From Cristatella mucedo (lineage: Eukaryota > Bryozoa > Phylactolaemata > Cristatellidae), in assembly GCA_009760855.2 (NCBI GenBank), contig WPIO01000008.1:9406001-9470000 (forward strand): a stretch of DNA of 64,000 nucleotides, read 5' to 3'. Positions 1 through 14,345 of the stretch are shown piece after piece. A program made the translations under genes and the position numbers. The notes under the pieces were generated by a model. The model was given only the letters and a program-made list of their open reading frames with translations. It searched no databases and was not told the DNA's origin. Numbering within the stretch: position 1 is the first letter of the stretch; every line of letters begins with the position of its first letter.

Positions 1-134
1 CCCTGCGCTCTCCGCTTTTCGCTCCCACCCTGCGCTCTCCGCTTTTCGCTCCCACCCTGCGCTCTCCGCTCCTCCTCTTACCGTGCGCTCTCCGCTCCTC
101 CTCTCAACCCGCGCTCTCCACTCTTCCTCCCACC
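1..134. repeat. 27-bp minisatellite in FAM78-like intron
   Basis: Five tandem copies of a 27-bp unit beginning 'CCCTGCGCTCTCCGC' start at 1, 28, 55, 82 and 109. The first two are identical and later ones drift to 'CTCCTCCTCT'. The array reaches the window edge and probably continues. On the gene's sense strand it is purine-rich. Confidence 0.8.
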
Positions 135-180
135 CCGCGACCGCCGCATTGGCCGCCGCGGCCGTCGCATCGCCGTCTAC

Positions 181-3063
181 CTTTTGTGACGTTCCGCACG
201 ACCAGCCACGAGTAGTACTGGTCGCTAATCTTAAAGTTGAACGCCTTCATTGCGCGCTGTCCGACCATTTTTGTCCACTGCACGTCGGGAACGTGCATTT
301 CCCTGTCCCCTCGCAAGGTCACCGTCACCGTCTGCTCGCCGGGACCGGGCTGGAGTGCGCAGAACGCGCGCGTCGAGTGCCACGGCGGGCAGGCCTCACT
401 GCCGCAGCTGACGAAGCGCGCCGGGATGTTGCAGAACACCTTGCCCGCCGGCGTGAACGGAGGCGCGTCGTCGACGGGCGCCAGCCGTGCGTACGTGTCG
501 TAGTTGTAGCACGCCGTCACCCAGCCGATCTCCCAGTGCGACTCGTCCGCGGCCGCACCGCCGCCGCCGCCGAGCCGGATGCTCACCGACGCCTGCGCCC
601 TGCCGCGAGAAGACACCGGAGGCTGGCGGCGGCGCCCACTCGGCTTGCTTGCGCGCTTTCGCGCCAGCGCCCGGCTCCCGGGCGACCGTCCAGACGCCGA
701 ACGAGAGAGGGCCACTGAGCAGTCGGCTCGCGGTTTTGCTTCCCATCCGAAGGACCCGGGCTCTGAGCGTGCGTGCGCGTGCTTGGCTCCTTCTGCAGCT
801 ACGATACGCCAAGACGATTGGGCGTTATATATGACACTGGGGTTTCTACAGCGCTCGAGGCCTGGGCGGATTCGGGTGCGCATTCTGCTATGAGCAGCGT
901 TGTATATATTCATGCTTGTGTGTATGTATGCATGCATGTGTGTATGTATGTATGTATGTATGTATGTACGAATGTATCTATGTATGTATGAATGTATGTA
1001 TGTATGTATGCGATGCACCACCGGACGGGCGCGAGAAATTGTGGGGAATTGTTGATGGTCGTTGAGAAAGTAAATAGCACCCATCCAGCGGTAAAGGATT
1101 GCTGGAAAACATGCCGGCGAAGCTTGAAGGATTTTATTATAAAAATAAATAAAATTCAAATAAATATAACTTATTTGTATAGCGCACTAAGAGAACTAAA
1201 TCTCTATCCTGGCGCTTCACATATGTATGTCGCAGGGCTCAGGACCGCTATCTCGGTTGTCAAAAGCGTGCACCTTAACCCCTGGACCAATCCAGAGTGG
1301 TTCGTCGTATTTTTCCGTGAGAACTGTGCTAGTTCCCCATTCTTAAGACTGGCAGAGTAAAAAGCATATTTTTGTTGGAGTCTCGAGCTATACTGAGGAG
1401 CAGCTACTTCCGTATCCCGATTGGACCTGAGGGTGGGCAGTGGCTCTGGCAGTTCAGCCAGCGAACAGGCTCGAGCTACGATTCGAACGGAATACCAGCC
1501 CGCAGATAAAATACACGCCCGCAGATACAAGACAAGCCCGCAGATACAAAGCAAGCCCGCAGGTGCGAGCTCGCACTGCGCCGCCGGCGCGCACACTAGC
1601 TGAGCTGAAATGAGGCTTTATGCGCATAGCGGCGCAGTAGCCAAGCGGCGGGGGGGGGGGCGGTGGTGGCCAAGCGAACGCTGACTCGGATCAAACGGCC
1701 AGTTTAATCAGCCGCTAAGTGCTACCAAGCATAGTTATTATAATAATACTAAATTTGTATAGATAGAACTGAATCTCTTTCTAGTCACTTTAAAGACAAT
1801 GTAAAGTAAGCATGACCAAACGATTATCAGCAACTTTCGCAGAGTCATCAAGCATAACATTGTTAGATGTGACATACACCGAGTCAACGTGTAGATATGG
1901 TTAGCTAGAATAGCATGTAGCTAGGTTTAGCAGAGTTAGCAAGAGTTGGCATGTAGATACGGTTAGCTGAGCTAGCTAGAATCAGCACGTGGCATAATTA
2001 GCTAGGCAGGCGAAATATTAGCTGCGAAATTGGCTCCATAGCGAGGCTGCCTCGAGCCACCATTCCATTTCAGGCGGACAAAACGCACGCGCGTACTTGG
2101 CCGGCCACTGCCTGCTGCCGCGAAACCGTGTTGCAATTAAGGAAGCTTTCGCAGTTACCCTGGCGCGGAGCGCGTCTGGCAAGTGACCGCGTTGCTAACA
2201 GCGACGGAGAGCTGGCGACTGAGCAGCTGACCGCAGCCGCCGCCGCGCGGCGCCGGGCCCGTCTAAGGGCCGTTTCTACACGGCAGGGTGAGTCTCTCCA
2301 GTCTCGGCGGACGGCACTTTTACGCACGCTCCCCAAGATTCCCGTCTCGCTGTGATTGCTGAAGCTGGCTCTAGGCACGTCTTCAATTGACCAGCGAAAA
2401 CACGCTGGCGCAAGGACGATTCGACCGCGAGACGTCGGTCTTCAGAGTCGCGGTACAAGCCGCCACCAGGCCGCGGACGGGCGCGTCCCCCGTCCGCGCA
2501 CGCGCTGCTCCGCGCGAGCGGCGCGACCGCCGCTCACCGGAACTCCGGCAGAGTGACCTGTAGCGAATCCTTGGCCTCGAACAGCGTCGCGTCGGCGCCG
2601 TCGAATTTCGCCTGCACGTCTACAATGTCACAACTGCGCGGCGCCGCTGACGTTAGCTAGGCCGCACCGGGCAGGCGGGTGGCGTGGGGGTGGGCGAGCG
2701 GCCGGCCAGCCCCGACCGCCGGCCTTGCGCGTGCGCGAGCGCACGCGGAGCCGGCTACCTGATTCGCGACCAGGCCTCGTCGACTTGCCGCCCGCCGTCG
2801 CGATCGAGCCGGGCGAGGCACTTGATGCCGTGTTGCAGCGTCCGCTGCGCGTAGTCGCGGTTTCGATAGCACTTGAGCTTGCTCAGCGTGGAAGGCGACA
2901 GAGGCTCGTTCTCGCGACGACGCGAGTCGACCGCCTCCACCGCCGCCACCGCCCCGGTCGCCGATGACGACGACGAAGGCGAAGGCTTGGCCTCCGCTCC
3001 GGGGGTGTCCGCCGCCGCCGCCGCCGCCACTGCAACAGCAGCAGCATCAGCAGCGACGTTCAT
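181..3063 (-). CDS. FAM78: FAM78-like protein, partial (3' end beyond left edge)
   Basis: Three coding exons on the minus strand were joined by eye: 3063..2759 (ATG 3063-3061; donor GTAGCC), 2633..2538 (acceptor GCGCAG, donor GTGAGC) and 599..181 (acceptor CGGCAG, donor GTAGAC). The frame is kept across both joins, and the last donor shows that the gene continues left of the window. Exons 2-3 follow the FAM78 pattern: a 'DIVDVQAKFD' strand, 'LPEFRAQASVSI', 'ESHWEIGWVTAC' (vertebrate 'ETWVVGWIQAC'), and 'DQYYSWLVVRNVTK' (vertebrate 'DQSFTTWLVATNT'). The family is conserved in animals but its biochemical role is unknown. Exon 1 encodes Ala- and Ser-rich sequence and then a basic stretch ('KLKCYRNRDYAQRT') that I cannot match. 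The frame is open well upstream of 3063, so the start is uncertain. The gene is GC-rich with GC-ending codons, unlike the AT-richer helicase next to it. Confidence 0.62.
905..1011. repeat. (ATGT)n microsatellite
   Basis: Imperfect tetranucleotide repeat in the last visible intron of the FAM78-like gene (600-2537). Confidence 0.85.
1155..1305 (-). mobile_element. tRNA-derived SINE, family B (L2-type tail)
   Basis: On the minus strand a tRNA-like head (B-box region around 'GGGCTC') is followed by the shared tail 'GCGCCAGG...AGAGATTTAGTTCTC...GCGCTATACAAAT'. It is degenerate: the B box reads CTCAGGACC on the plus strand. Other family B copies lie at 5118, 5640, 37457, 45128 and 45395. Confidence 0.6.
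1306..2537. other. Rest of FAM78-like intron 2
   Basis: No coding signal here. It holds an 11-base G run at 1650-1660 and a degenerate internal repeat at about 1880-2000 in which 'GGTTAGCT'-like words recur. From about 2070 on it is GC-rich with many open frames that have no recognisable product. Confidence 0.5.
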
Positions 3064-3516
3064 CGTTAGGGCGCCGGTCGCCTCGGAAGAGTCTGCTCGC
3101 TGGCTCCGTTCAGAAGCGATCGCCGCTACCGGCGCGAGCCGAAAAGGCGTCGTCGTCGCTTCGCGTCGTACGCGCGAAGCGGCTCGCCGCGCCGGCTCAT
3201 CGCTCCTTCTTTCCGCGAGGCCGAAAGCCCGAGCACAGGAGCAGCAGGCTGCAGCCACTGGAAGCGGCGAGCGGTGCCGCGAGAGGAGAGCTCGCTGGCA
3301 ATTGCCAAGCTTGTCTGCCGAACAGACTGCGCTCGCCCGCGGCCGACTTCGCCACTCTCCGAAAGAAGAAGCAGCAGCAGCAGAGCAGAGCACGATGCGG
3401 CGCACGGCGCGGCAGCAAGTAGGAACGAGCGGGCGGACGTCGTCGCGACTGCACAAAAGTATCGTGCAGCTGCAGCCGGAGGCCGGCCGCCGCTTGTGGG
3501 TGTACAACTTTCTAAT

Positions 3517-3580
3517 AATGATAACGCACTTGATAAAGCGACCTCAGAGAACTCAGTCCCTTTCTTGGTGCTTTACATTT
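3517..3580 (-). mobile_element. L2-like LINE 3' tail fragment
   Basis: On the minus strand the fragment reads 'GTAAAGCACC...TCTGAGGTCGCTTTATCAAGTGC' and then ATT-rich sequence, matching the 3' end of the LINE at 14838. Only the tail hairpin is present. Confidence 0.6.
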
Positions 3581-4321
3581 CCTGCAAAGGAATCTAAGAC
3601 GCCAAAGTGCCACTGAACACGGTTGCCTATTGGCTTTGCTTCGTGCATTCCGAGCCTGGCTGAAGTGCACGGGAGGGAGAGCCGAGCACACCGAGCTAGC
3701 AGCCTACCGGGGGGGGGGGGGGGCGGGGGCTGCCCTGCCTCGGCTGCTCTCCCATCATTCGGCTCTTGGCGCTGCCCATATGCCGGTCTGCACAAAAGAA
3801 AGGATTTAAAAACCTCAATGTTTGCATGTTTTTTTGAGCCCGTAACATAAAGCGCTCAATCACTAGTGCACTCCACATATATTTCGTTGGTTTAGCTTGG
3901 CTTCATTTTTATTCACTAATTGAGGAAGAATATAATTCATTGACACAAGAAACCTTTGCTATTTGAACAGGTCTGGCAACTTGCATAGACAGTAGTACGG
4001 CAGCGGCCGATATGCTTAAAGTTAGTGACGCCTTAACTGAAAGCTTACAAGACAGTTGAGCAACTCTTTGTCAACTGGCAGGCCGTGGAATCGCGTCATG
4101 TAATTGTGCGGTCACTAGATCGCCTATATTAAAAAAAAAACACCAGTTGACTGAATTATGCGACCTTGCCCCAACTCATATCGGGCGAGCACAATACATT
4201 AATGCAGCCATCGATTTCGATTAGGACAGAGTGATGTATTGACCCAAAGGTGAAGGTACTCGCCCAGCTAAGGTGACTATTAGATGTCTTGAGTTCGTGG
4301 GTTTGAGATCCATAGCACATC
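3581..4321. other. Intergenic, no gene seen
   Basis: A 15-base G run at 3709-3723 (C on the FAM78-like sense strand) is followed by AT-richer unique sequence without a supportable coding signal. Confidence 0.5.
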
Positions 4322-4475
4322 CTAGCTGTTTAAACAGCCTCTTTTTGTATAGCGACAGAAGAGCCTTGACGGCTATCGCCACCGCTTATAGGGGCCAAAA
4401 AAGAATCGCCCACCACAGGAATCGAACCCACGACCTCGGGAGCGGGTCATGGAAGCAACCTCGCCTGAATAGATA
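4322..4475 (-). mobile_element. tRNA-derived SINE, family A
   Basis: On the minus strand a B box 'GGGTTCGATTCC' is followed by 'TGTGGTGGGCGAT', a 'GGCGATAGCCGTCAAGGCTC' segment and an 'AAAAAGAGGCTGTTTAAACAG' tail. This matches the better copy at 27757. The A-box half is truncated or degenerate. Confidence 0.7.
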
Positions 4476-4499
4476 TCAAGTATCTTAGGGCGCTATACA

Positions 4500-4517
4500 A
4501 ACGAATATCTATATATG

Positions 4518-4588
<71 letters not shown>

Positions 4589-4612
4589 TGTGTGTGCGTG
4601 TGTATGTATATA
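4500..4612. repeat. (AT)n(GT)n compound microsatellite
   Basis: An AT run followed by a GT run. It directly follows 'GGGCGCTATACAAACG' (4490-4505), the shared LINE/SINE 3' end, so it looks like an expanded retroposon tail. Confidence 0.85.
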
Positions 4613-4737
4613 TCGACTCAGCTGTTTATAAAATGAATAACAATGAAGATGTATCTGTAGTGCGCTCTCTCTCCCATCTCTAGAAAGCACAGCTTCGCTA
4701 ACAACCGGGCACTCTGTCTCTTCTTCTCGAAGTTGCC

Positions 4738-5100
4738 ACGGCACACCACCTCTCGCTGACCTGCACTGGCTACCAGTCAAGCAGCTCATCGACTTCAAGG
4801 TTTTGTCACTCACTTTTAGGACCATTCGTTCTCTGGCTCCAGCTTATCTATCAGATCTACTCCCCCACCAGGCTAACCATCGTATCACTCGCTTTTCGGA
4901 ATCTTAACTGTTTACCTATACCTCGTATAAATCTCAAATCCTTTGGAGACCGTGCCTTTCATGTCGTATGCTCCCAAAGCCTTGGACTCACTCCCGACTT
5001 TCGTCACGACATCTCCTGACTTGTCCACATTTAAAGAAAAACTAAAAATGCATTTAATTATCACAGCATTTAGTGGGTCCCTGTGATTCGTACTTTATCT
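4738..5100 (+). mobile_element. L2-like LINE fragment (ORF2 C-terminal region)
   Basis: Plus-strand reading gives the C-terminal block common to L2/CR1 ORF2 ('DLHWLPVKQLIDFKVL', '[11 protein letters not shown]', then an 'SFGDRAF'-like stretch). It is homologous to minus-strand 15176-15430. Stops and small indels make it dead. It continues at 5380-5575 after a SINE insertion. Confidence 0.75.
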
Positions 5101-5117
5101 GCTTATGCGTGCAGACT

Positions 5118-5265
5118 CTCTCCCTCTCGAGTGGTTTAGCCCAGTGGTCAAGGTGCTCGACCCGACCAAGGTCAGGCCAAGGGCTCGAGCTCCGTGGCAT
5201 AAGTTAGACGCCTGAATCGATAACGTTCTCATTGGGCGGTATTCAAATGAATTATATTCTATATT
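5118..5265 (+). mobile_element. SINE family B inserted in LINE remnant
   Basis: The A-box region 'TTTAGCCCAGTGGTCAAGG' and B-box region 'GGGCTCGAGCTCC' are followed by 'GCCTGAATCGATAACGTTCTC' and 'GGGCGGTATTCAAATG'. It sits between two parts of one LINE copy, so it is younger than that LINE. Confidence 0.65.
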
Positions 5266-5379
5266 CCCTCTCTTTCTTCTTCCCACCTTCGATGCGAATG
5301 AGAGCGCTAGGCAGTATCCAGTTAGCGTCCGCCAAACGCCAAGTTCTACATGTCGAGCATCACTTTGAGGATTGCTGAG

Positions 5380-5577
5380 ACTGTGCATGCTGCCACTAAC
5401 CATATTTGCATGCTGACCCTGTGCATGTCACCCCTAACCATGTAATTCATTTTGTTTGTTTATCAAGCATGATTTTACTCACCATTCAATTGCATTTCCC
5501 TTTGCTGCAAATGTAAAGCACCTAGAGAGTTCTCCGAGGGCGCTTTATCAAGTGCATTATTATTATATTATTATTAA
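5380..5577 (+). mobile_element. L2-like LINE 3' end
   Basis: Starts with the 'TGCATGCTGACCCTGTGCATG' 3'UTR motif (seen inverted at 14990 and 26750) and ends 'GTAAAGCACCTAGAGAG...GGGCGCTTTATC' plus (ATT)n. Confidence 0.75.
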
Positions 5578-5639
5578 CAGCGACTAGTTATCATCTGCCC
5601 GCGGGGCAGCGTGACGAGGAAAAAGGCAAATTTAATAAC

Positions 5640-5760
5640 GCCCTATTCAGGCGATTCACATATACCACGGGGACTCGAGCCCATGACATCGGTCATGAAA
5701 TAAATTCACACCGGTTCGAGGCGACTACCTAAACTACTGGGCCTAACCAGCTTGGATACG
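5640..5760 (-). mobile_element. SINE family B fragment
   Basis: Inverted copy: the plus strand reads 'CCTATTCAGGCG', 'GGGGACTCGAGCCCATGAC' and 'ACTACTGGGCCTAACCAG', i.e. tail, B box and A box of family B in reverse. Confidence 0.55.
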
Positions 5761-6990
5761 TTCCTGTCGCTCCGTTGCCACGAACTCGGCGAATGGACAC
5801 ATGGAAAATATATGCATTAAAATATAGGTTATAGCCGATTAATCGACAGTCCTGATAGCAGGACACGCCAACCTTTTCAGTTTAGGTCCAGCACTAGTTA
5901 CATCCACCACAAAGATGCGATGGGGGCGTCGGATAGTTTCGGAGAACACGGATGCGAAAATCTCAGCACTCCTTTCATGCATTTCTTCGAAAAGGCACTT
6001 CAACAACACACCCTTCGAATAGGACGAAACACTAACTCAGCTTGTTCGCGATACAAATACATCGCCTTCGATTACGGCTTCGGTACTCTTTTCCTCTCGT
6101 AGCCCTGAGCATAGGCTGAACCTAGTTCTCATATAACATGATGACTGGCAGTTCTGTTTTCCCTTTCTTTCACAAATACACATTACTTGCAACCCGTTTT
6201 CCTGAGCCATATATTCCAGTACTAGCAGACTGCACGTAATTAGGCAGCAGTTCAAGATATCAAAATTGCCTATTGCTAGCTGGACAGACGCCTTCAGCAA
6301 TTCCATAAATTTGTTCAAGACGTAGCCACGTTCTAGTCAAGACCCCAAGAGACAAAAGATGTGTAACGAAAAAACCGGTTAAAACCGCACAAATGAAGTA
6401 TAAAGTTAAGCAGAAAATAGAGCTTAGCAAAATTGAGCTCTTGTCTTTTACACCAAGAGCAAAATCTATCTATTTAGCAAAATACTCGGACCATTTTTTT
6501 ATGTAATGACTACCTGATCCTAGGGTTGTCTGAATGCCAATATTGTTAGTTGGCACTATAACCTTAAAAGCACAAGGCATAACTACTATGATATACATGC
6601 CACTAGGTTGCGAAAACCTGCTACATTAGACAATACAACTTAAGACACCCGCTAGAAAATACGTTGATTTCACTTTTGTCAACACAGATGCTTTCTTTTC
6701 TTTACAACATAGTCATATATGGTAATACAGTACTGTCATATGTAAGGTAGCGACATAGGTATCACAAAATTAAAAAAAGTACTTACATGCTAGGGGTAGA
6801 GATCAAGGTGTCGACACTGCATACAATGAACGTCACTAATAAACTTTTACAAGCAATTTTATATTTACATCTAAATACATGAAAGCAGTCAAGCTGCAGC
6901 AGGATATATACTGAAATAAAACGTGGTCAACGACTCGGTCCCCAAGTCTGTAGCCATGTCTTCTGCGCAGCTCAGGGAAAAATTCTTTCT
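5761..6990. other. Intergenic / UAP56 3' flank
   Basis: AT-rich sequence downstream of the helicase stop codon. It must include the helicase 3'UTR. I found no clear canonical AATAAA on the minus strand close to the stop. No other gene is supported. Confidence 0.45.
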
Positions 6991-10630
<3,640 letters not shown>

Positions 10631-11032
10631 TGCGACTGCTGAAAGTACGGAAGTACGTACGTGGAGATGTGGATAACAATTACTTATACACAATCGATAT
10701 GAGGACCAACTCGGCCTCAACGCCATACGGAAAGCGCGACGTCGACAAACAAATGTAAATGCAAAGCCTCCTTTCAAAGATAATAAGCGAAGGATTCGAC
10801 AACTGTGATAGCGGTGCGGGGTTTAGAGAAGTGACAAAGATACGCGGTCGGCTGCCGCAGCCCGCCAAGGCGGGCAGAGGCATAAAGCGCGCCACAAAAG
10901 AAACATCGTGCAATGCAATGGCTGACAAATCTTAGTGAATAAAACCATGCAATTCAAAGTTAACTACCCCGCATCGCCTAAAGTAACGAAGGATGACATT
11001 CGCTAGAAGATGATGGTGAGGATTCCACGTAC

Positions 11033-11177
11033 CTTCTAAATAACGACTATCCACTCAAAAATGGTAATGGCGACGCCGGTAATTTCCGCCAATCAAGCGA
11101 TTGGCTGAAGGTCGCCGGATATAGTCTGGTGACACGTGACCATCACTTCCGGGTGCTCCTGGGCTTGGTTTGCGGCT
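11033..11177. promoter_or_regulatory. Bidirectional promoter UAP56 / BBLN-like
   Basis: 145 bp separate the inferred UAP56 5'UTR exon from the BBLN-like ATG. Seen: a 7-bp inverted repeat GCCAATC-AAGC-GATTGGC (11088-11105), giving a CCAAT box on each strand; an E-box CACGTG (11133-11138) within GACACGTGAC; and an ETS-type ACTTCCGG (11145-11152). There is no TATA box. This combination is typical of shared housekeeping promoters. Its use is inferred from layout. Confidence 0.7.
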
Positions 11178-11554
11178 ATGTCGGACAACGGTAGTGTCGG
11201 CGAGGGGTCGGATGTCTGCACTAGCGAAGACGACGGAGAGAGAAGTGCCGACGTCGTTTCAGAACTTCAGAGCTTCGGCTCAGGTAATATTTGTACGCTA
11301 TGTCGACCCTCTGTAGCCGGTTGAATCCGCACGCGACACCGTGAGGCCGAGGATCGCTGCTCGCGCGAGGCTCGCGGCTGGAGCGAGCCTCGGCCTCACT
11401 GCTGAAAGGTGGTCGAACCCGCTCAGAATGGCGTGTGCATTCCACCTTTAAACGTTTTTCTCTCGTCTCCGCCTTTGGCCACCTACCTAAGTTCTCTCCT
11501 CACTGTAGCACGTAGCGATCGGTCGTAGTTGCCCTTCCTCCAACCCGTGACACT

Positions 11555-11589
<35 letters not shown>

Positions 11590-12179
11590 CGTTGCTCGCC
11601 CATGCATGCAATTAAGCGTGCTTTTTCTCGCGTGCGTTAGCCGCTAACGCACGTTCCCACATTAGATGTTCAGACCAGAGGCAGGCATTGTTCCGACCTC
11701 TTTCCGGTTCGGCTTGGTTTATTGGCAGCTTCGCTTGTCGGCGGCATCGAGTCCGGTTGAATGCCCTCCTGCGACGCTGTCCGCTAGCTATGACCGCGCC
11801 AAAGCGCACGTTGGCGCGCGTTCTTTAAATCGCCCTGGCCGTGCGAGAGCCGGCTGCGACGGCCTCGAAACCTGCTCGGCCCGGCGCCAGTCATAACCGG
11901 CGTGAGCCGCTCCCCCCCCCCCGATGTGCATCCGGTTGAGCTGGCGGCCGCTTTTTTCCTGCAGAGTACACTAGCCTGTGCAGTGCCGTCGACAACCTGG
12001 AGTCGGTGTTAGGGCACCTGGAGAGTCAAAGCGATGCTCTTTACGACGAGGTCAAGGCCTTCTTAGATGAAAGCAGACAGCAGAGAGCCCAGCACACCGA
12101 GGTTGGCGAAGGTGGCGACGACTGCGACCCGAAGCCGACCGAGGAGAAGCAGGAGGAGGGACAGCCCGTGCATGAATAG
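11178..12179 (+). CDS. BBLN: Bublin coiled-coil protein-like (UPF0184), two exons
   Basis: Exons 11178..11283 (donor GTAATA) and 11965..12179 (acceptor TGCAG; stop TAG) give 106 aa; human BBLN is 83 aa. The N-terminus is acidic and Ser-rich ('MSDNGSVGEGSDVCTSEDDGE'). Exon 2 begins with the family block 'EYTSLCSAVDNLESVLGHLE', comparable to human 'EYAAINSMLDQINSCLDHLE', then 'DEVKAFLDESRQQRAQ', comparable to 'LQELLESNRQTRLEF'. An acidic, charged tail follows. The helix has regular heptad-like Leu/Val spacing. The C. elegans bublin works on intermediate-filament organisation in the gut; that role is known for the family and not shown here. It shares its promoter region with UAP56. Other small coiled-coil families are an alternative. 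Confidence 0.72.
11284..11964 (+). other. BBLN-like intron 1
   Basis: A 681-bp intron with a (CT)n run at 11555-11584 and an 11-base C run at 11912-11922. It ends in a T-rich tract and TGCAG. Open frames inside it have no recognisable product. Confidence 0.7.
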
Positions 12180-12224
12180 GCGGGCTGGCGATGACTCGGA
12201 CAGTTCGTGCGTGCATTAGGCAAA

Positions 12225-12262
12225 GCCGCCTCCGCCACTGCCGCGGCCGTGGCGGAGGCGGC
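12225..12262 (+). other. Perfect 13-bp hairpin just after the BBLN-like stop
   Basis: GCCGCCTCCGCCA (12225-12237) pairs with TGGCGGAGGCGGC (12250-12262) around a 12-nt loop. It lies 46 nt after the stop codon, so it is probably in the 3'UTR. Confidence 0.75.
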
Positions 12263-12321
12263 GGCAGCAGCTTTGCCGCCACGGCCGTGGCTCTGTGCTT
12301 CGGCTCAGGCATGCTTGTGCA

Positions 12322-12342
12322 GTCTGGCGGCTGCCGCCAGAC
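12322..12342 (+). other. 10-bp hairpin in probable BBLN-like 3'UTR
   Basis: GTCTGGCGGC (12322-12331) and GCCGCCAGAC (12333-12342) are exact reverse complements separated by one T. Confidence 0.75.
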
Positions 12343-12675
12343 CGCACACTCGTCGAATCTTCCCGGCATTGCGTTGCCAGCGCTGGGCACAGCAATCACT
12401 TTGACTCAATACCAGTGCCACGGAGACTCGTGCAAGAGAGAACCTGGAACGGGAATGGTCGACGGCAGCCTCGTGCAGCTCGTGAGCAATTCTGTGGTCG
12501 GCGGTTAAGGGCCGCTCTTTACCGCTTCTCTAGCAGCAGCGTCACAGGCGTCATCAGCCGGGAATGCCACGCCTCGTGCCCACAGCGATAGATGCTGATG
12601 CCACCACCGAGGGGCGTGGTCCGGTCGCCTTTTCCAAACTTTCCATGCATACTCGGATTGACCACAGCTTATGGA

Positions 12676-12785
12676 GCTCTGGTGGTGGTGGTGGTGTGCC
12701 CCTGGGGCGGTCCGGTGTGCCCCTAGGGTGGTGGTGTGCCCCTTGGGTGGTGGTGTGCCCCTAGGGTGGTGGTGTGTCCCTTGGC
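12676..12785. repeat. 18-bp minisatellite 'GGTGGTGTGCCCCTNGGG'
   Basis: About five degenerate units alternate CCCCTAGGG and CCCCTTGGG cores. The 11-base G run at 12963-12973 lies further on. Confidence 0.8.
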
Positions 12786-13564
12786 GAATGCTCAGCCCCG
12801 TGGTCGCCAACTGTTTGCAGAACAACGGAACATCTTTTTAAGCGATATGAGGCATGATTTCGCCACTGCTCGATGTTGCGATCACCATGCACGGTGTGAG
12901 GGCAGTATACGAGATATATGAGGCCACTACTACGATCGTTTTCGGGTAGTAAGGACTGGAATGGGGGGGGGGGTTCCAGCAAGAGGGTGCAGTAAAACTA
13001 TACCGCACCTTAAACTAAGCGTGCTTTGTTTTTTTGCATTTACTTTGCTTCGCAGCAGCAAGCAGACCGGATAAAAAGACAGCGATATGCCAGGCTTGTC
13101 ACAGTGAGTGTTCATCGGCACGTAGCCCTTTGAAATTTGCCAAGACGGTTCTCACCTAGCGCTTGCCCCTACCACCAGAAATTTCTGCTACACCAGTTGG
13201 CAACCTTTGCTATTGGTTGGCGTGGCAGCAGCTGACTGTAGTTTGTGGCAAGTGTTAGCAGAATCCGATCGTTGGCTGGCTGTTGAATAAGTAGCTTTAT
13301 TAGTGTCTCCTGCATTTCGTGTGCAGCCCAGGTGGGAGTAGTAGTGAACCGAACCTATGTACGTGTACCCTGCTTGTGTGTTGCCAAGAGATGGGCATAA
13401 CCTAGACCCCTCGATTCGGGCTGCCAACAGACCCATGCCGTGAGTGCACAAGTTGTGCTTGCTGTGGCTAGACTTGGACGACTTGGCTCTTCAAATAGGT
13501 GATGCTGCTGTGTGACCATCACCATCTGCTAGGAAATAATGTGTTGTTTTCGACCACTGCCTAC
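12786..13564. other. Intergenic, no gene seen
   Basis: Unique sequence with no supportable ORF, downstream of the BBLN-like gene; it may hold the rest of its 3'UTR. Confidence 0.4.
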
Positions 13565-14345
13565 ATTTTGAAAGCTTCGTTAAGAAGACTGCCTCCACAG
13601 CCAGCCATCACGTTCGGTTTCTATCTAAGATTAGGAGCTGTCTTCTACGGTGGCATAGAAAAAATGTAACTTCCGTTCTGATTCTGTCTCGGCTAGATTC
13701 ATGCAATTCTAATTTGGCTGGACAACCGAAAAAAACACTAGGCCACTGCAGCTGGTGATGAATATGGCTGCAAGGCTAGTTTAGAAATCCCTGAGATTTG
13801 ACCGCGTGTCTCCTTTGCTGAAACAGCTTCGGTGGCTGCCCTTTGATGAAGTGATATAAAGTAACAATTCTTACAATTACCCACAAGCCCAGCCTCGGCT
13901 TGTACCCTTCGTACCTAGCTGACCTGCTGTACCAGTTTTAGCCTTCTCGTGCCCTCAGGTCCTGTACAAAGAATGAATTAGCTGCTCCATTCTTCTGCTT
14001 AAATGCTGCTGGTGACAGAAGCTATTTCGCTGCAGATCCTAGACTGTGGAACTCACTTTCACAATTCCTACGCAACGAAATTTACTCTACTGCTGCTTGA
14101 CTATGGCGTATCCTTTCCAGCCGTCCTGAGCTGCTACTGCCATACCCATTACCTCAACTGCTCTCCAGACTCAGCTATACTTCTCACTTTCTCCTTGTTA
14201 CGTGGGATCAAGTCTGCTGGATACCGAATGGGTACCGAAAGCCGCTTATACTTGTGCGGTATAAAAAGTGTGGTATATAAAAGTCCCGAGTAACAACCTC
14301 ATAGTCTTTGTGGTTTTGTGGAGTTACATACATAATACTGACAGA
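13565..14345 (+). mobile_element. LINE family 2, 3' fragment (CR1/L2-like)
   Basis: A degenerate reading of the ORF2 C-terminus and 3'UTR. 13568-13860 matches 61287-61480, and 13950-14300 matches 59240-59600 (shared 'CCTAGACTGTGGAACTC', 'CTCAACTGCTCTCC', 'GTACCGAAAGCCGCTTA'). It ends with a 'TGTGGAGTTAC...GACAGAGATA' segment. This family differs from the LINE at 14838. Confidence 0.7.

Noticed and set aside
4493-4825. 110-codon frame with Thr-His repeats
   Set aside because: Mostly translation of the GT microsatellite plus antisense LINE sequence.
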